Source: JALHMI01 sp964598535 (GTDB lineage Bacteria > Planctomycetota > Planctomycetia > Pirellulales > PALSA-1355). Taken from it: 64,000 bases of DNA. Below are positions 37,637-46,860 of this stretch, piece after piece. The position numbers were made by a program, and so were the translations under genes. The stretch's first letter is position 1; the number at the start of each line of letters is the position of its first letter. The stretch is from positions 45,242-109,241 of the forward strand of contig CAZRCI010000018.1 of the NCBI GenBank assembly GCA_964598535.1, read 5' to 3'. A model generated the notes under the pieces. That model saw only the letters and a list, made by a program, of their open reading frames with translations. It did not search any database and was not told the DNA's origin.

Positions 37637-39012
37637 ACCGTCGTTCTTGTTCACGGCCGGGTTTTACGCTGGTCGAGGTCATGCTCACGACCGTGCTGGC
37701 CGCGGTGCTGCTGTTGGCGTTGTGGTCGCTCCTCAGCATGTATTCCAAGACGTTTGAAGAAGGCCATACGCGCACCGAACAGGCACAGTTGGCCCGCGTG
37801 CTTTTGGAACAGATTGCAAACGACCTTCAGAACGTGCTCGTCTCGCCGCATTCGACGACGATGGATTCACTAAATTCGCTGGCGCCCAACGCGCTGGCCA
37901 TCGATCCGTCCGGCGCGGTCGCAGACGGGTCTCCCGTGCCATCGAATTCGTCTGCCGGGCGATTGCCGTCGCAATCGTCGCCGCAATCGTCGCCGCCGTC
38001 GAGACCCTCGGCACTCTCTCGCTTGCCAGCGCCGCCAGCGCCCGCGGGACCACTTCGCACTGCGTCCGCTCTTCAGGCGTCGAGTTTTCAGGCGTCGAGT
38101 TTTCAGGCGTCGAGTTTTCAGGCGTCGGGTGCGGTTGCAGCCTCGGTTCCGCCGGAAAGTTCCGAATTCGCCGCGGCATTTTCTCCGGCTGGCATGTCGA
38201 GCACGGCCGATGTCGCCAGCTCTTCGCTACGTCCGGCCGGTCTATTCGGAACCGCGGCATTTTTGCAAATCGACGTGGTGCAGCCTCCCTTGCTGCTGCC
38301 GCGGCGCGAGCTTGACGAAGCGGTGCCCAGCGATCCGCAGATACCGGTCGGCGCGGACGAAATCAAAACCGTGATCTATGCCTTCGAGGAGCACCGCGAT
38401 CCGTCGAACCCCGCGGCCGAAGTCGGAACGCGGCTCATTCGCCGCGAAATGGGGTGGGCCGAGGCCCATCCGGCGCGTGACGGCCAACGCGCCGGTGTTG
38501 TCGCCGGCGCGGACTTCCGTGGAGAGTCGTTCCAGGGGACGGCGAGCGATGAAGGTGCTTTTTCAAACCCGGCTAGCGGTCTCAGGGCGACGGGGCCAGG
38601 GCCCATGAGCACGACCCCGGACACGATCGCTCCGCTTGCCACCGAAGACGACGTGGCGACAGCCGCGATGACGGCGATTCCCGAAGTCATGGAGTTCGGA
38701 TTCCGCTACTTCGACGGCGCCATCTGGAGTGAGGAGTGGGACAGCATCGCCCGTCGCTCGTTGCCCGTGGCGGTCGAAGTATCGTTGCGGTTGCGTTCGA
38801 GCGAGGAGCTTGGCAAGCCGGTTAGCCAGATCGCGGTTGCTTCAGGCGTTGATCCGCAGAAGCTTGAGCAGCTCAAGCACCCGCTCCAGCGGATGCTCAT
38901 TCCCGTGCCGTTTGCGACTTCGAGCGGCGCCGGCAACCCGGCGCTTGCTCCTGGTTTCTCCGGCCAACAAAATCTCGCGGGAGCGGAACCCCATGCCGGC
39001 CTTGCTCCCTAG
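37633..39012 (+). CDS. gspJ: GspJ-like minor pseudopilin with a long low-complexity insertion
   Basis: A 459-residue protein with prepilin site RPGFTLVEVMLTTVLAAVLLLAL at its start. GspJ proteins are usually about 200-240 residues, so this is about twice as long. Residues about 75-215 are a Ser/Pro/Ala-rich low-complexity insertion that includes a QASSF repeat. The later region (EHRDPSNPAAEVGTRLIRREMG, EVMEFGFRYFDGAIWSEEWDS) resembles the GspJ C-terminal beta domain. The start is the ATG at 37633, overlapping the gspI stop. Assignment is by order and the late-domain pattern. Confidence 0.82.
   Translation: MNRRSCSRPGFTLVEVMLTTVLAAVLLLALWSLLSMYSKTFEEGHTRTEQAQLARVLLEQIANDLQNVLVSPHSTTMDSLNSLAPNALAIDPSGAVADGSPVPSNSSAGRLPSQSSPQSSPPSRPSALSRLPAPPAPAGPLRTASALQASSFQASSFQASSFQASGAVAASVPPESSEFAAAFSPAGMSSTADVASSSLRPAGLFGTAAFLQIDVVQPPLLLPRRELDEAVPSDPQIPVGADEIKTVIYAFEEHRDPSNPAAEVGTRLIRREMGWAEAHPARDGQRAGVVAGADFRGESFQGTASDEGAFSNPASGLRATGPGPMSTTPDTIAPLATEDDVATAAMTAIPEVMEFGFRYFDGAIWSEEWDSIARRSLPVAVEVSLRLRSSEELGKPVSQIAVASGVDPQKLEQLKHPLQRMLIPVPFATSSGAGNPALAPGFSGQQNLAGAEPHAGLAP
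38073..38127. repeat. 15-bp tandem repeat inside gspJ
   Basis: TCAGGCGTCGAGTTT occurs three times in direct succession (38073-38117) and a fourth partial, diverged copy follows (to 38127). It encodes QASSF repeats in frame in the low-complexity insertion. In-frame copy changes could vary protein length, by slippage. Confidence 0.75.
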
Positions 39013-40600
39013 TCGATTGCGCGCGAGTCGTCGTCATCACCGTTCGGCGTTGGTGCTGGTGCTGGTGTTGATCGTCGTCATGATGGTGGCGTTGGCCGGG
39101 TTTACGTTCGCGGAGCTGATGCTCACGGAGAACAAGGCCGCGCGGCTGAACGGTGAGCAACTTCGGCTGCAGCAGGCCATTCACAGCGGAGTTGAGCACA
39201 TCAAGCAGTTTGTCGAGCAGCCGCGCGCGACGCGGGACGCTGCCGGCGGACCGCATAATAATCCGCGATTGTTTCAGGCCATGCCGCTGGAGCCTGAGCT
39301 GCGCGACCCCGGCGCGAGCGCGAATCGGCTGCGCTTCAGCGTGGTCGCGCCAGCCAGCGGCGAAATCCCTTCGCAGACGCTTTCGCCGGGGATCCGCTTC
39401 GGGCTTGAGAACGAGTCCGGCCGCCTCCATCTGGCGGATGTATTGCGATACGAACAGCAAACACCGGGAGCCGGCAAAGACGCCTTGCTGAAATTGCCCG
39501 GCATGACCGAGGCGATCGCCGAAGCGATTCTGGATTGGATCGACCCAGACTCGCAGCCTCGCCCGTTGGGGGCCGAGGGCGACTTCTATGAAGGCTTGGA
39601 AAAGCCGTATTCGCCTCGCAATGGTCTGCCCGACTGCCTCGAGGAGCTTTTGCTCGTCAAAGGCGTGACGCGCGAGTTGTTGTTCGGCGGCGACGCGAAT
39701 TACAATCGAATCTTAGAGCCGGGCGAAAACGTTCCGGCCAGCCGTCAAACACGCGCCGCCTCGATCGGGCCGGCGGAGCCGTGGAGCTGGTTCTTGACGC
39801 TGTACAGCGCTCAGGGCAATCGTGATATGCAAGGTCAGCCGCGCATTAATTTGAACAGCATGCACCTGGTCGAATTGCACCAGCGGCTGACTGCGGCCGT
39901 GGGGCCCGAGGTGGCCGGGTTTGTGATCGCGTATCGGCAATTCGGTCCCACCGCACCGGCCGTGGCGGGCGCAAGTGCCGCGCCGACGGCCGGTCCCGCG
40001 GCGTTCGATCCCACGTTGCCGCCGGCCGTTGCCTTTACGCTCCGCTCGGTGTTGGACCTGGTGGGCGTTCAGGTCGTCGTGCCGGCGAGTGGCTCGGGCG
40101 GAACGGCAATGACCTTTGCCAGCCCGATCACTATCGAGTCTGGTTCGCTGGAGTTTTTACACAAGCTGTTGGACGTTGCCGCGTTTGACGATCTGCCAGT
40201 TCAGTCGGGCTTGGTAAGCGTCAACGACGCGCCTGCGGTGGTGTTGCAAGCCGTGCCGGGCATCGACGAGTCGCTGGCCCAGCAGATCGTTACCGCGCGG
40301 CAGAACGCGTCGAACGTGCCGACCGCGCGTCGTTATCCCACGTGGCTCTTGACCGAAGGGCTCGTGGATCTCGAAACGATGAAGCTGCTGATGCCCTACC
40401 TTTGCGGTGGCGGAGACGTTTATCGCGCACAGGTCGTCGCTCATTTTGACCAGCCGGGCCTGGCCGTCCGCGCCGAGGTGGTGATTGACGGCACGTCCGG
40501 CGCCGCGCGCGAAGTGCTGTGGCGCGATCTGCGTTTTTATGGACCTGGGTATCCCACGGAGTGGCTCACTGCTGGAGCGCCGCAAGGCGCGAGGAATTGA
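38993..40600 (+). CDS. gspK: GspK-like pseudopilin, tip component
   Basis: A 535-residue protein starting MPALLPSRLRASRRHHRSAL, then a hydrophobic stretch (LVLVLVLIVVMMVALAGFTFAELML). This follows GspK, whose cleavage site is less canonical than other pseudopilins and whose N-terminus lacks Glu at +5. Domains with LPGMTEAIAEAILDWIDPDS and LLLVKGVTRELLFG match GspK helical-insert patterns. It is longer than E. coli GspK (about 330). GspK caps the pseudopilus tip with I and J. Start overlaps gspJ by 20 bp. A GNYNR-type segment (GDANYNRILEPGE) follows, as in planctomycete relatives (from memory). Confidence 0.85.
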   Translation: MPALLPSRLRASRRHHRSALVLVLVLIVVMMVALAGFTFAELMLTENKAARLNGEQLRLQQAIHSGVEHIKQFVEQPRATRDAAGGPHNNPRLFQAMPLEPELRDPGASANRLRFSVVAPASGEIPSQTLSPGIRFGLENESGRLHLADVLRYEQQTPGAGKDALLKLPGMTEAIAEAILDWIDPDSQPRPLGAEGDFYEGLEKPYSPRNGLPDCLEELLLVKGVTRELLFGGDANYNRILEPGENVPASRQTRAASIGPAEPWSWFLTLYSAQGNRDMQGQPRINLNSMHLVELHQRLTAAVGPEVAGFVIAYRQFGPTAPAVAGASAAPTAGPAAFDPTLPPAVAFTLRSVLDLVGVQVVVPASGSGGTAMTFASPITIESGSLEFLHKLLDVAAFDDLPVQSGLVSVNDAPAVVLQAVPGIDESLAQQIVTARQNASNVPTARRYPTWLLTEGLVDLETMKLLMPYLCGGGDVYRAQVVAHFDQPGLAVRAEVVIDGTSGAAREVLWRDLRFYGPGYPTEWLTAGAPQGARN

Positions 40601-40604
40601 GACC

Positions 40605-42137
40605 ATGCCCCGGCTGTTGGCCATTGATTGGGACCGTTCCGAAGCGCGCTACGTTGTCGCCGATGTGCGCGGGCAGGACCTGACGTTTGAGGCCGCCGGC
40701 GCGTTACCGTTGTCCGGCGAACGGGACACGGCCGCGTCGCGGGCACAGCTTGCCGAGACGCTCCGCGCTGCTTTATCGGGCAAGGCCAGTCGCGCCACGA
40801 CCCTGGTCAGCATCGACCGCAGCCAGATCGAGCTGGTGTCGCTGACGCTTCCACCGGCGGCCGAGGTGGACCTGCCCGATATGGTGCGAAATCTGGCAAC
40901 GCGCGAGAACAGCGCGATCGGCGAAGACGCCGTGATTGATTTTCTGTGCCTAGACGACGACGCCGAGAAGCAGCGCAAGATCACCGCAGTCGCGTTGTCG
41001 CAGTCGCGCCTTGAACATCTACAGGAGGTGGTAAGCGGCGCGGGCCTGTCGGCCAAATCGATTGCCCTTCGCCCTTATGCGATGGCGGCCTTGGTGGCCA
41101 ACTCGCTGGCCGATCGCAATGAGATCTGCCTGGCCGCGCAAGTCGTAGGCGAGGAGGTCGATCTGGTCGTGCTCGCCGGCGGCAAACCGGTGTTTTGGCG
41201 AACGTTGCGCCAGCCACAGGCGTCGTACGATGCCGCGGCAGCGCAGCGGCTTTTGGGCGAGATGCAACGTACGTTGCTCGTCGCGCAGCCGCATTTGCCG
41301 GGCCAGGTGGTCCGTGCGATTTACTTGTGCGGCGGCCTCGATGAACATCCTGCGCTGCACGCCGCGTTGGGCGAGGGGATAACGTTGCCGGTGACGCTCA
41401 TCGACCCGTTTGCCAACCATGCCGGCGCGCCCTTGGTGGAAGAATCTCCTGGGCGTTTTGCTCACCTGGTGGGGATGCTGGTCAGCCGTGCACGCGGCGA
41501 GCCGCCCGTGGTCGATTTTTTGAATCCGCGGCGGCGGCCCGCGCCGCCCGATCGGCGGCGCATCTTTGCGCTGGCCGGCGCCGCGGCGGCGGTGATCGCG
41601 CTGGTCGTTGGTTTTCGCGTATGGACGGAATTTGCGGGTGCGGACCAGCAGATTGCCGAGTTGCAGGATGAGCTCGATCGTCTGAATTCGCAGCTCAAGC
41701 AAGCTTCGCAAAAGCAAAAGGTGATTGCCGCGATTGAAAACTGGTCTCGGAGCGACGTCAATTGGCTCGACGAGCTGCGCGACTTGTCGTTGCGTTTTCC
41801 CAGTGGCCGCGATGCCGTGGTGTTGCGCATGGGATTGAGCCACAGTCGCGATTCAGGCGGCACGATCGCGCTGGTTGGCATCGTTCGCGATCCGGTTGTC
41901 GTCAGCCGTATTGAAAGCAATCTCCGCGACGCGCATCATCAGATCAGCAGCCGGCATATGCAGGAGCGCATTCAAGAGGGCAGCTATTCCTGGCATTTCG
42001 AATCGTCGATCGGCGTCACGCCGCGCGATCCCAAGGAGTACGTCAGTCATCTACCTCTGGACCAGCGTCCCGCTCCTCCGGCGGCCAAGGCTCGCCCGGC
42101 GGCGGCAAAACGCGGCAGCGGAAAGGCCTCGCCGTGA
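40605..42137 (+). CDS. gspL: GspL-like inner-membrane platform protein
   Basis: A 510-residue protein. An N-terminal actin-like (PilM-type) region starts MPRLLAIDWDRSEARYVVAD and continues to about residue 315. A single hydrophobic helix (IFALAGAAAAVIALVVGFRVWT) crosses the membrane. A coiled segment (QQIAELQDELDRLNSQLKQ) and a PilN-like periplasmic domain follow. This order is that of GspL. GspL recruits GspE. GAGGAATTGAGACC gives a good ribosome site. The C-terminus is a Pro/Ala/Lys tail. GTGA overlap couples it to gspM. Confidence 0.88.
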   Translation: MPRLLAIDWDRSEARYVVADVRGQDLTFEAAGALPLSGERDTAASRAQLAETLRAALSGKASRATTLVSIDRSQIELVSLTLPPAAEVDLPDMVRNLATRENSAIGEDAVIDFLCLDDDAEKQRKITAVALSQSRLEHLQEVVSGAGLSAKSIALRPYAMAALVANSLADRNEICLAAQVVGEEVDLVVLAGGKPVFWRTLRQPQASYDAAAAQRLLGEMQRTLLVAQPHLPGQVVRAIYLCGGLDEHPALHAALGEGITLPVTLIDPFANHAGAPLVEESPGRFAHLVGMLVSRARGEPPVVDFLNPRRRPAPPDRRRIFALAGAAAAVIALVVGFRVWTEFAGADQQIAELQDELDRLNSQLKQASQKQKVIAAIENWSRSDVNWLDELRDLSLRFPSGRDAVVLRMGLSHSRDSGGTIALVGIVRDPVVVSRIESNLRDAHHQISSRHMQERIQEGSYSWHFESSIGVTPRDPKEYVSHLPLDQRPAPPAAKARPAAAKRGSGKASP

Positions 42138-43018
42138 ACCAGCGCGAAAAGATCATGGCCGGCACGATTGGCGTCGCCGTCGCGCTCTACGGCGGCAATT
42201 GGCTGTATCAAGCCAACTACGTCGAGCCGCTCGCCTCGCGCGAGACGGACATCGAGCGCTTGCGCGGTGATATCTCCAAACGAGAGCTGGACATGGCCCG
42301 CTTTCGCAAAGCCAATCAGCAGCTCAAACGCTGGCAAACGCAGAGCCTGCCCGCCGATCCCGAAATCGCGCGTAGCCTGTACCAGGCATGGTTGGTCGAA
42401 CTCGTCAGCAAGGCCGGCTTCATGACGCCCAATGTCGATTCAAGCGAGCCCGTCACGCGAAAGGGCCTTTACTCCTCGCTTCGGTTCTCGGCTCGTGGAC
42501 GCGGCACGCCCGAACAGCTAACCCGCTTTCTCTACGAGTTTTATCGGGCCGACCATTTGCATCACATCGAATCGCTCAGCTTGACCCCGGTGTCCAAGAG
42601 CGATGAACTGGACATCGCCCTCTCGATCGAAGCCCTCTCGCTTCCCGATGCGTTTCATAAGGACCAGCTCTCGACGAACGTCTCGCAACGTTTGGCCTCG
42701 GAGCAACTCTCGGACTACCGCGCTATCGTCGAGCGCAACCTGTTCGGCATCGGCGGTGGCGACCTCGATGCGGCCGACTTCGCCTATCTTACCGCAATTA
42801 TCGAGGTCGATGGCCAGCCCGAGGCGTGGTTTACCTTGCGGGCCTCGGGCGAATTGTTGAAGTTGCGCAGCGGCGAGGCTTTCAAGATCGGCGCGCTTTC
42901 GGGCAGTGTCGCCGAGATCACGCCTTCCGACGTGGTGTTGGTCTGCGACGATGAGCGCTGGCTGGTCGGCATGGGAGAAAGCCTGATGCAAGCCAGCACT
43001 CTGCCGCCCGAGTTCTGA
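42134..43018 (+). CDS. gspM: GspM-like platform protein
   Basis: A 294-residue protein with one N-terminal hydrophobic segment (MAGTIGVAVALYGGNWLYQAN), a coiled helix (ETDIERLRGDISKRELDMAR) and a ferredoxin-like periplasmic region (LYSSLRFSARGRGTPEQLTRFLYEFY). It has the position and topology of GspM, which partners GspL. The sequence is diverged, so the call rests on topology and order. Its C-terminal region (about 200-290) may be a distinct beta domain. GTG start overlaps the gspL stop (GTGA). Confidence 0.75.
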   Translation: MNQREKIMAGTIGVAVALYGGNWLYQANYVEPLASRETDIERLRGDISKRELDMARFRKANQQLKRWQTQSLPADPEIARSLYQAWLVELVSKAGFMTPNVDSSEPVTRKGLYSSLRFSARGRGTPEQLTRFLYEFYRADHLHHIESLSLTPVSKSDELDIALSIEALSLPDAFHKDQLSTNVSQRLASEQLSDYRAIVERNLFGIGGGDLDAADFAYLTAIIEVDGQPEAWFTLRASGELLKLRSGEAFKIGALSGSVAEITPSDVVLVCDDERWLVGMGESLMQASTLPPEF

Positions 43019-43252
43019 TCGCGCGGCTGGCCTGCCAGCTGCCCGCAGTTTCCGTATCTTGCAAAAGGTCCGGGTTTCATCCGGGCTTGCAACGATCTCG
43101 GTTGGCGGCTTTTTACCTCGTTTAACACAGATCAACGCTCGCTGCTCAATTGGTCTTGGCGTTGATGGCCAACGACGGTACTCTCCCGCCACATTTCTTT
43201 GCCGCAGGAGCCCGGCATCTGTGTGGCTCGACGGATTCGGTCATTTTTTTCC

Positions 43253-46200
43253 ATGAAGCAGCCCCGCCCAACGATCGTAGCGCTAGTTCGCGCACGCCCG
43301 TACCTGCTTTGGTGCTTGGGGCTTTCGATTGCGCTATTGGGAATGGTGGCTTGGCTTCCCGGTCAGAGCCAACAAGAGATGAGCGCGACGTATGCCGTGC
43401 GTTATATCTCGGCGGATGAAGCTGCCCGGCAGGTCGCGGCGGTTTTGCGTGGAACCGGCAAAGTCACGGTCGATCAGGCGACGAACCGTTTTCTCGTGTA
43501 TGGCGGGCCCGAGGTGCAACGCATTGCACAGCAGGTGCTCACCCGCGCCGATCAGCCACCGGTTGTTCCTGCTCCCGCGGTTGCACAAACGCCCATTGCG
43601 GCGCAGCAGGTGCACCATCCACTGCCCCCGCCAGCGCCTCGCCAGGTCGATCCCGCGCATCAACGGTTGTGCGTGCGGTGGCCGGCGCATCAGGTCGAAG
43701 GCGAATTATGGCGACTGTTCGGCACGCGCATGTCGCGGATGAATCCGCGTAACGGCGGCGAGGTTTCGTTCCTGGTTTCGTCACGCTCAGGGCAGGCGAC
43801 GTCCTTGCTCATCGAGCCAGTCACCCAGACGGTCGCCTTCAGCGGTCCAGAGCCGATGGTATCGCAAGCCGTGCGGCTGGTGGCGGCCCAGCAAGCTTCG
43901 CAGCAAACGGCGAATCCGCAGCAGCCGAACACAGACGCGTTGCGCGCGTTGGCATTGCAGAAATCGGACGTCAGAAAAGTTCAGCGCGCAATCGAGATTT
44001 ATCGCAGCGGCGTTCAAAGTGGTCCTGCCGGCGGACGTGTCGCCCAGGTTCCAGCGCCGCCAACGCCCAATCCTCCGGTCGCCGTCGATGCGGCCGCGCC
44101 TGGTGCGCCGCTCAACGCCAGCGAGGCCGATCAAACCAATGAACGCTTGCGCGAGTTGGGCCTGGACCTGAACATCGAGGTTCTGCCCGAACTCGACGCG
44201 ATCATCCTTCGCGGCAGCAATCGGGATGTGAATGAAGTGCTGCGCATTATCGAGGACATCGAGCGGCTGAGCGCTGAGACCGTTCCCGAGGTGGAAGTCG
44301 TTTCGCTCAATCATGCCTCGTCCGAGGCGTTGGCGCCGTTGCTAACGGCAATCGAGCCTGAATTGGCCGCCGGCCGTCCGGGCAAGGTCAGTATTACCTC
44401 GCTCCACAAGCCCAATGGGCTGTTGCTCATCGGGCGTCCGGAAGCCGTAAAGTCCGTCCGCGAGTTGATTTCCAAGCTCGACCAGCCGGTCGCGCCGGAG
44501 ATGCTTCTGCGCGTATTCCCACTACGTCACGCGCCGGCGGCGAGCACCTCGACGACCGTGCAGGACCTTTTCGCCAAGCCGACCGGTCTTGGCACGCGGT
44601 TGGTGGTCACGCCCGACGTGCGGACGAACTCGCTCATCGTGCAGGCCGCGCCGCGCGACATGGTCGAGGTCGAATCGCTGATTCGCCGACTCGATACGCC
44701 GCAGAGCGCATCGGTCAACCTGGTGCGCGTGTTCAAGTTGCGCAATTCGCTGGCCAGCAATCTGGCCGATTCGCTCGAAGCCGCGATTCAGCCGTCGCGC
44801 ACGGGCCAAGGCGCGGCCGCCGCCAATGCCAAATCGTCGGTCCTCGAACTGCTTACCATCGATCCGCAGGGCCAGCGGTCGATCAAGTCGGGGATTCTGT
44901 CCGACGTCAAAATTACCCCCGATACGAAGGCCAATTCGTTGATCGTGACGGCTCCGGCACAGAGCATGGAGCTGGTCGCCGCGCTGATCGACGAGATGGA
45001 CGAGGCCGCGGCCACCGTTGCCCAGATCAAGGTTTTTCACATCGTCAACGGCGATGCTTCCAGTTTGGTGTTGATGCTTCGCACGCTGCTCGCGCAATCC
45101 GGCGCGGGCGTCCAGGGCACGTCGTTGCCGCGCTCGCGCGACGAATCGTCGTTCGTGCCGCTACAGTTTTCGGTCGATGCGCGTACCAACAGCATCATCG
45201 CCGCCGGCACGTCCGGCGATTTGGCGATCGTCGAGGCGATCTTGCTGCGGCTCGATGAAAGTAACATTCAGCAGCGCAAAAACCATGTTTACCAACTCAA
45301 GAACGCTCCGGCACTCGATGTTGCCGACGCGATCAATCAGTTCTTGCGCACCCAGCGGCAAGTCGAGTTGGCCGCTCCCGGAGAAACCAGCCCCTTTCAA
45401 CAGATTGAGAAGGAGGTTGTCGTCGTTCCCGAGCCGGTGGGCAACTTGTTGATCATTAGCGCCTCGCCGCGTTACTTCGACGAAATCTTCAAGCTTGTGG
45501 AGAAGATCGACGAACAACCGCCGCAGGTGCTGATCCAAGTGTTGATTGCCGAAGTCTCGCTGAACGAGGACACGCAATTCGGCGTCGAATGGGGCTTGCA
45601 GGACGGCCTGCTGTTCGACCGCAGCTTGCTCGGCGACCTGCTCACCACGACCTCGACCACGACGTTCGGAAATCCGCCGACCACGGTCCAGCAACAAACA
45701 ATCGTAGGCGCGACGAACGAACCAGGCTTCAATTTCAACAGCCCGTCGATCGGCAACAGCGGCAGCGCGGCCAGCCTGGCCACCGCGGCCCAGACCGGCA
45801 AGCAGGCCCTCGCGAATTTCGCCGTCGGACGCACCGACGCCGAACTCGGCTTTGGCGGCCTGGTGCTGTCGGCCGGCAGCAAGAGCATCAACGTTCTGCT
45901 TCGCGCGCTGCAACAGAACCAGCGGCTTGAGGTGCTCAGCCGCCCGCAGGTGATGACCATTGATAACCAGCCGGCCTTCATCCAGGTTGGTCAGAAGGTC
46001 CCGCTGATCACGAACGTAATCGTCAACCAGATTGGTCAAACGAACACCGTGCAGATGGATAACGTCGGTCTGATTCTCGGCGTCACGCCGCGCATCAGCC
46101 CCGATGGCATGGTGGTCATGGAGATCGACGCCGAGAAGTCCGAAGTCGCGCCCGAGATCGAAGGCATTCCCGTTTCGTTCTCGGCCTCCGGCCAGGTGGT

Positions 46201-46840
46201 ACGCGCGCCGCGGATCAACATCACCACCGCTCAAACAACGATCAGCACCGCCAGCGGAGAGACCGTCGTGCTGGGCGGTTTGATCACCAAGCGGCGGATG
46301 ACGCTCAATCGCCGGGTTCCCTTCCTGGCCGACGTTCCGGTGCTCGGCTGGATGTTCCGCTACGACTTGTTCGAAGCCCAGCGGATGGAACTGCTAATTA
46401 TTCTGACTCCGCACGTGGTGAGAAACGCCGCCGACGCAGAACGGCTGCGGCAAATCGAGGCCGCTCGCATGCACTGGTGTGCTACGGATATTCATGAATT
46501 GCACGGCGATCCGGCGTTCTGCCGCCGAGGAGATTGCCCCGTGTGCGCGGCGGAACTGCCGGTGGTCTATCCCGATTTGGACCCCAGCGGCATGCAGCCC
46601 GTGCAAATCAGACCGGCGGAGGAAATCGAAGAAGGCGAGCCGATCGAGGGGCCGTTGATGCCGTCGGACGCTTTGGATTTTCAGGGGAAGAGCGCGCCGG
46701 CGAAAGAGAAGAGCAAATGGAGCATTGCTCGGCTGGTGCCGCAACGCGAGGCCTCGAAGGCCGAATCGTTACCCCCTGGCGCAGAACGTACTCCCAAGGG
46801 GCAATCGCTGCCGGCAACAGCCACGGCCGCGACCAAGTAA
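43253..46840 (+). CDS. gspD: Type II secretin GspD with expanded N-domain array
   Basis: A 1195-residue outer-membrane channel protein. After a signal/anchor segment (YLLWCLGLSIALLGMVAWL) there are about seven NolW-like N-domains, more than the usual N0-N3. The secretin core starts near residue 760 (VLIQVLIAEVSLNEDTQFGVEWG) and has VLSRPQVMTIDNQPAFIQVG, VGLILGVTPRISPDGMV and VVLGGLITKRRMTLNRRVP, ending near residue 1055. The C-terminal extension has a Cys cluster (MHWCATDIHELHG, then FCRRGDCPVC). E. coli-type GspD is about 650-710 residues. A short 234-bp gap separates it from gspM. Start ATG at 43253. Confidence 0.94.
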   Translation: MKQPRPTIVALVRARPYLLWCLGLSIALLGMVAWLPGQSQQEMSATYAVRYISADEAARQVAAVLRGTGKVTVDQATNRFLVYGGPEVQRIAQQVLTRADQPPVVPAPAVAQTPIAAQQVHHPLPPPAPRQVDPAHQRLCVRWPAHQVEGELWRLFGTRMSRMNPRNGGEVSFLVSSRSGQATSLLIEPVTQTVAFSGPEPMVSQAVRLVAAQQASQQTANPQQPNTDALRALALQKSDVRKVQRAIEIYRSGVQSGPAGGRVAQVPAPPTPNPPVAVDAAAPGAPLNASEADQTNERLRELGLDLNIEVLPELDAIILRGSNRDVNEVLRIIEDIERLSAETVPEVEVVSLNHASSEALAPLLTAIEPELAAGRPGKVSITSLHKPNGLLLIGRPEAVKSVRELISKLDQPVAPEMLLRVFPLRHAPAASTSTTVQDLFAKPTGLGTRLVVTPDVRTNSLIVQAAPRDMVEVESLIRRLDTPQSASVNLVRVFKLRNSLASNLADSLEAAIQPSRTGQGAAAANAKSSVLELLTIDPQGQRSIKSGILSDVKITPDTKANSLIVTAPAQSMELVAALIDEMDEAAATVAQIKVFHIVNGDASSLVLMLRTLLAQSGAGVQGTSLPRSRDESSFVPLQFSVDARTNSIIAAGTSGDLAIVEAILLRLDESNIQQRKNHVYQLKNAPALDVADAINQFLRTQRQVELAAPGETSPFQQIEKEVVVVPEPVGNLLIISASPRYFDEIFKLVEKIDEQPPQVLIQVLIAEVSLNEDTQFGVEWGLQDGLLFDRSLLGDLLTTTSTTTFGNPPTTVQQQTIVGATNEPGFNFNSPSIGNSGSAASLATAAQTGKQALANFAVGRTDAELGFGGLVLSAGSKSINVLLRALQQNQRLEVLSRPQVMTIDNQPAFIQVGQKVPLITNVIVNQIGQTNTVQMDNVGLILGVTPRISPDGMVVMEIDAEKSEVAPEIEGIPVSFSASGQVVRAPRINITTAQTTISTASGETVVLGGLITKRRMTLNRRVPFLADVPVLGWMFRYDLFEAQRMELLIILTPHVVRNAADAERLRQIEAARMHWCATDIHELHGDPAFCRRGDCPVCAAELPVVYPDLDPSGMQPVQIRPAEEIEEGEPIEGPLMPSDALDFQGKSAPAKEKSKWSIARLVPQREASKAESLPPGAERTPKGQSLPATATAATK

Positions 46841-46860
46841 GGTTAGGGTTTGAACCGCGC

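Noticed and set aside
38073..38127. Short tandem repeats considered as a CRISPR array
   Set aside because: The repeats are contiguous with no spacers, only 15 bp long and lie in frame within gspJ.
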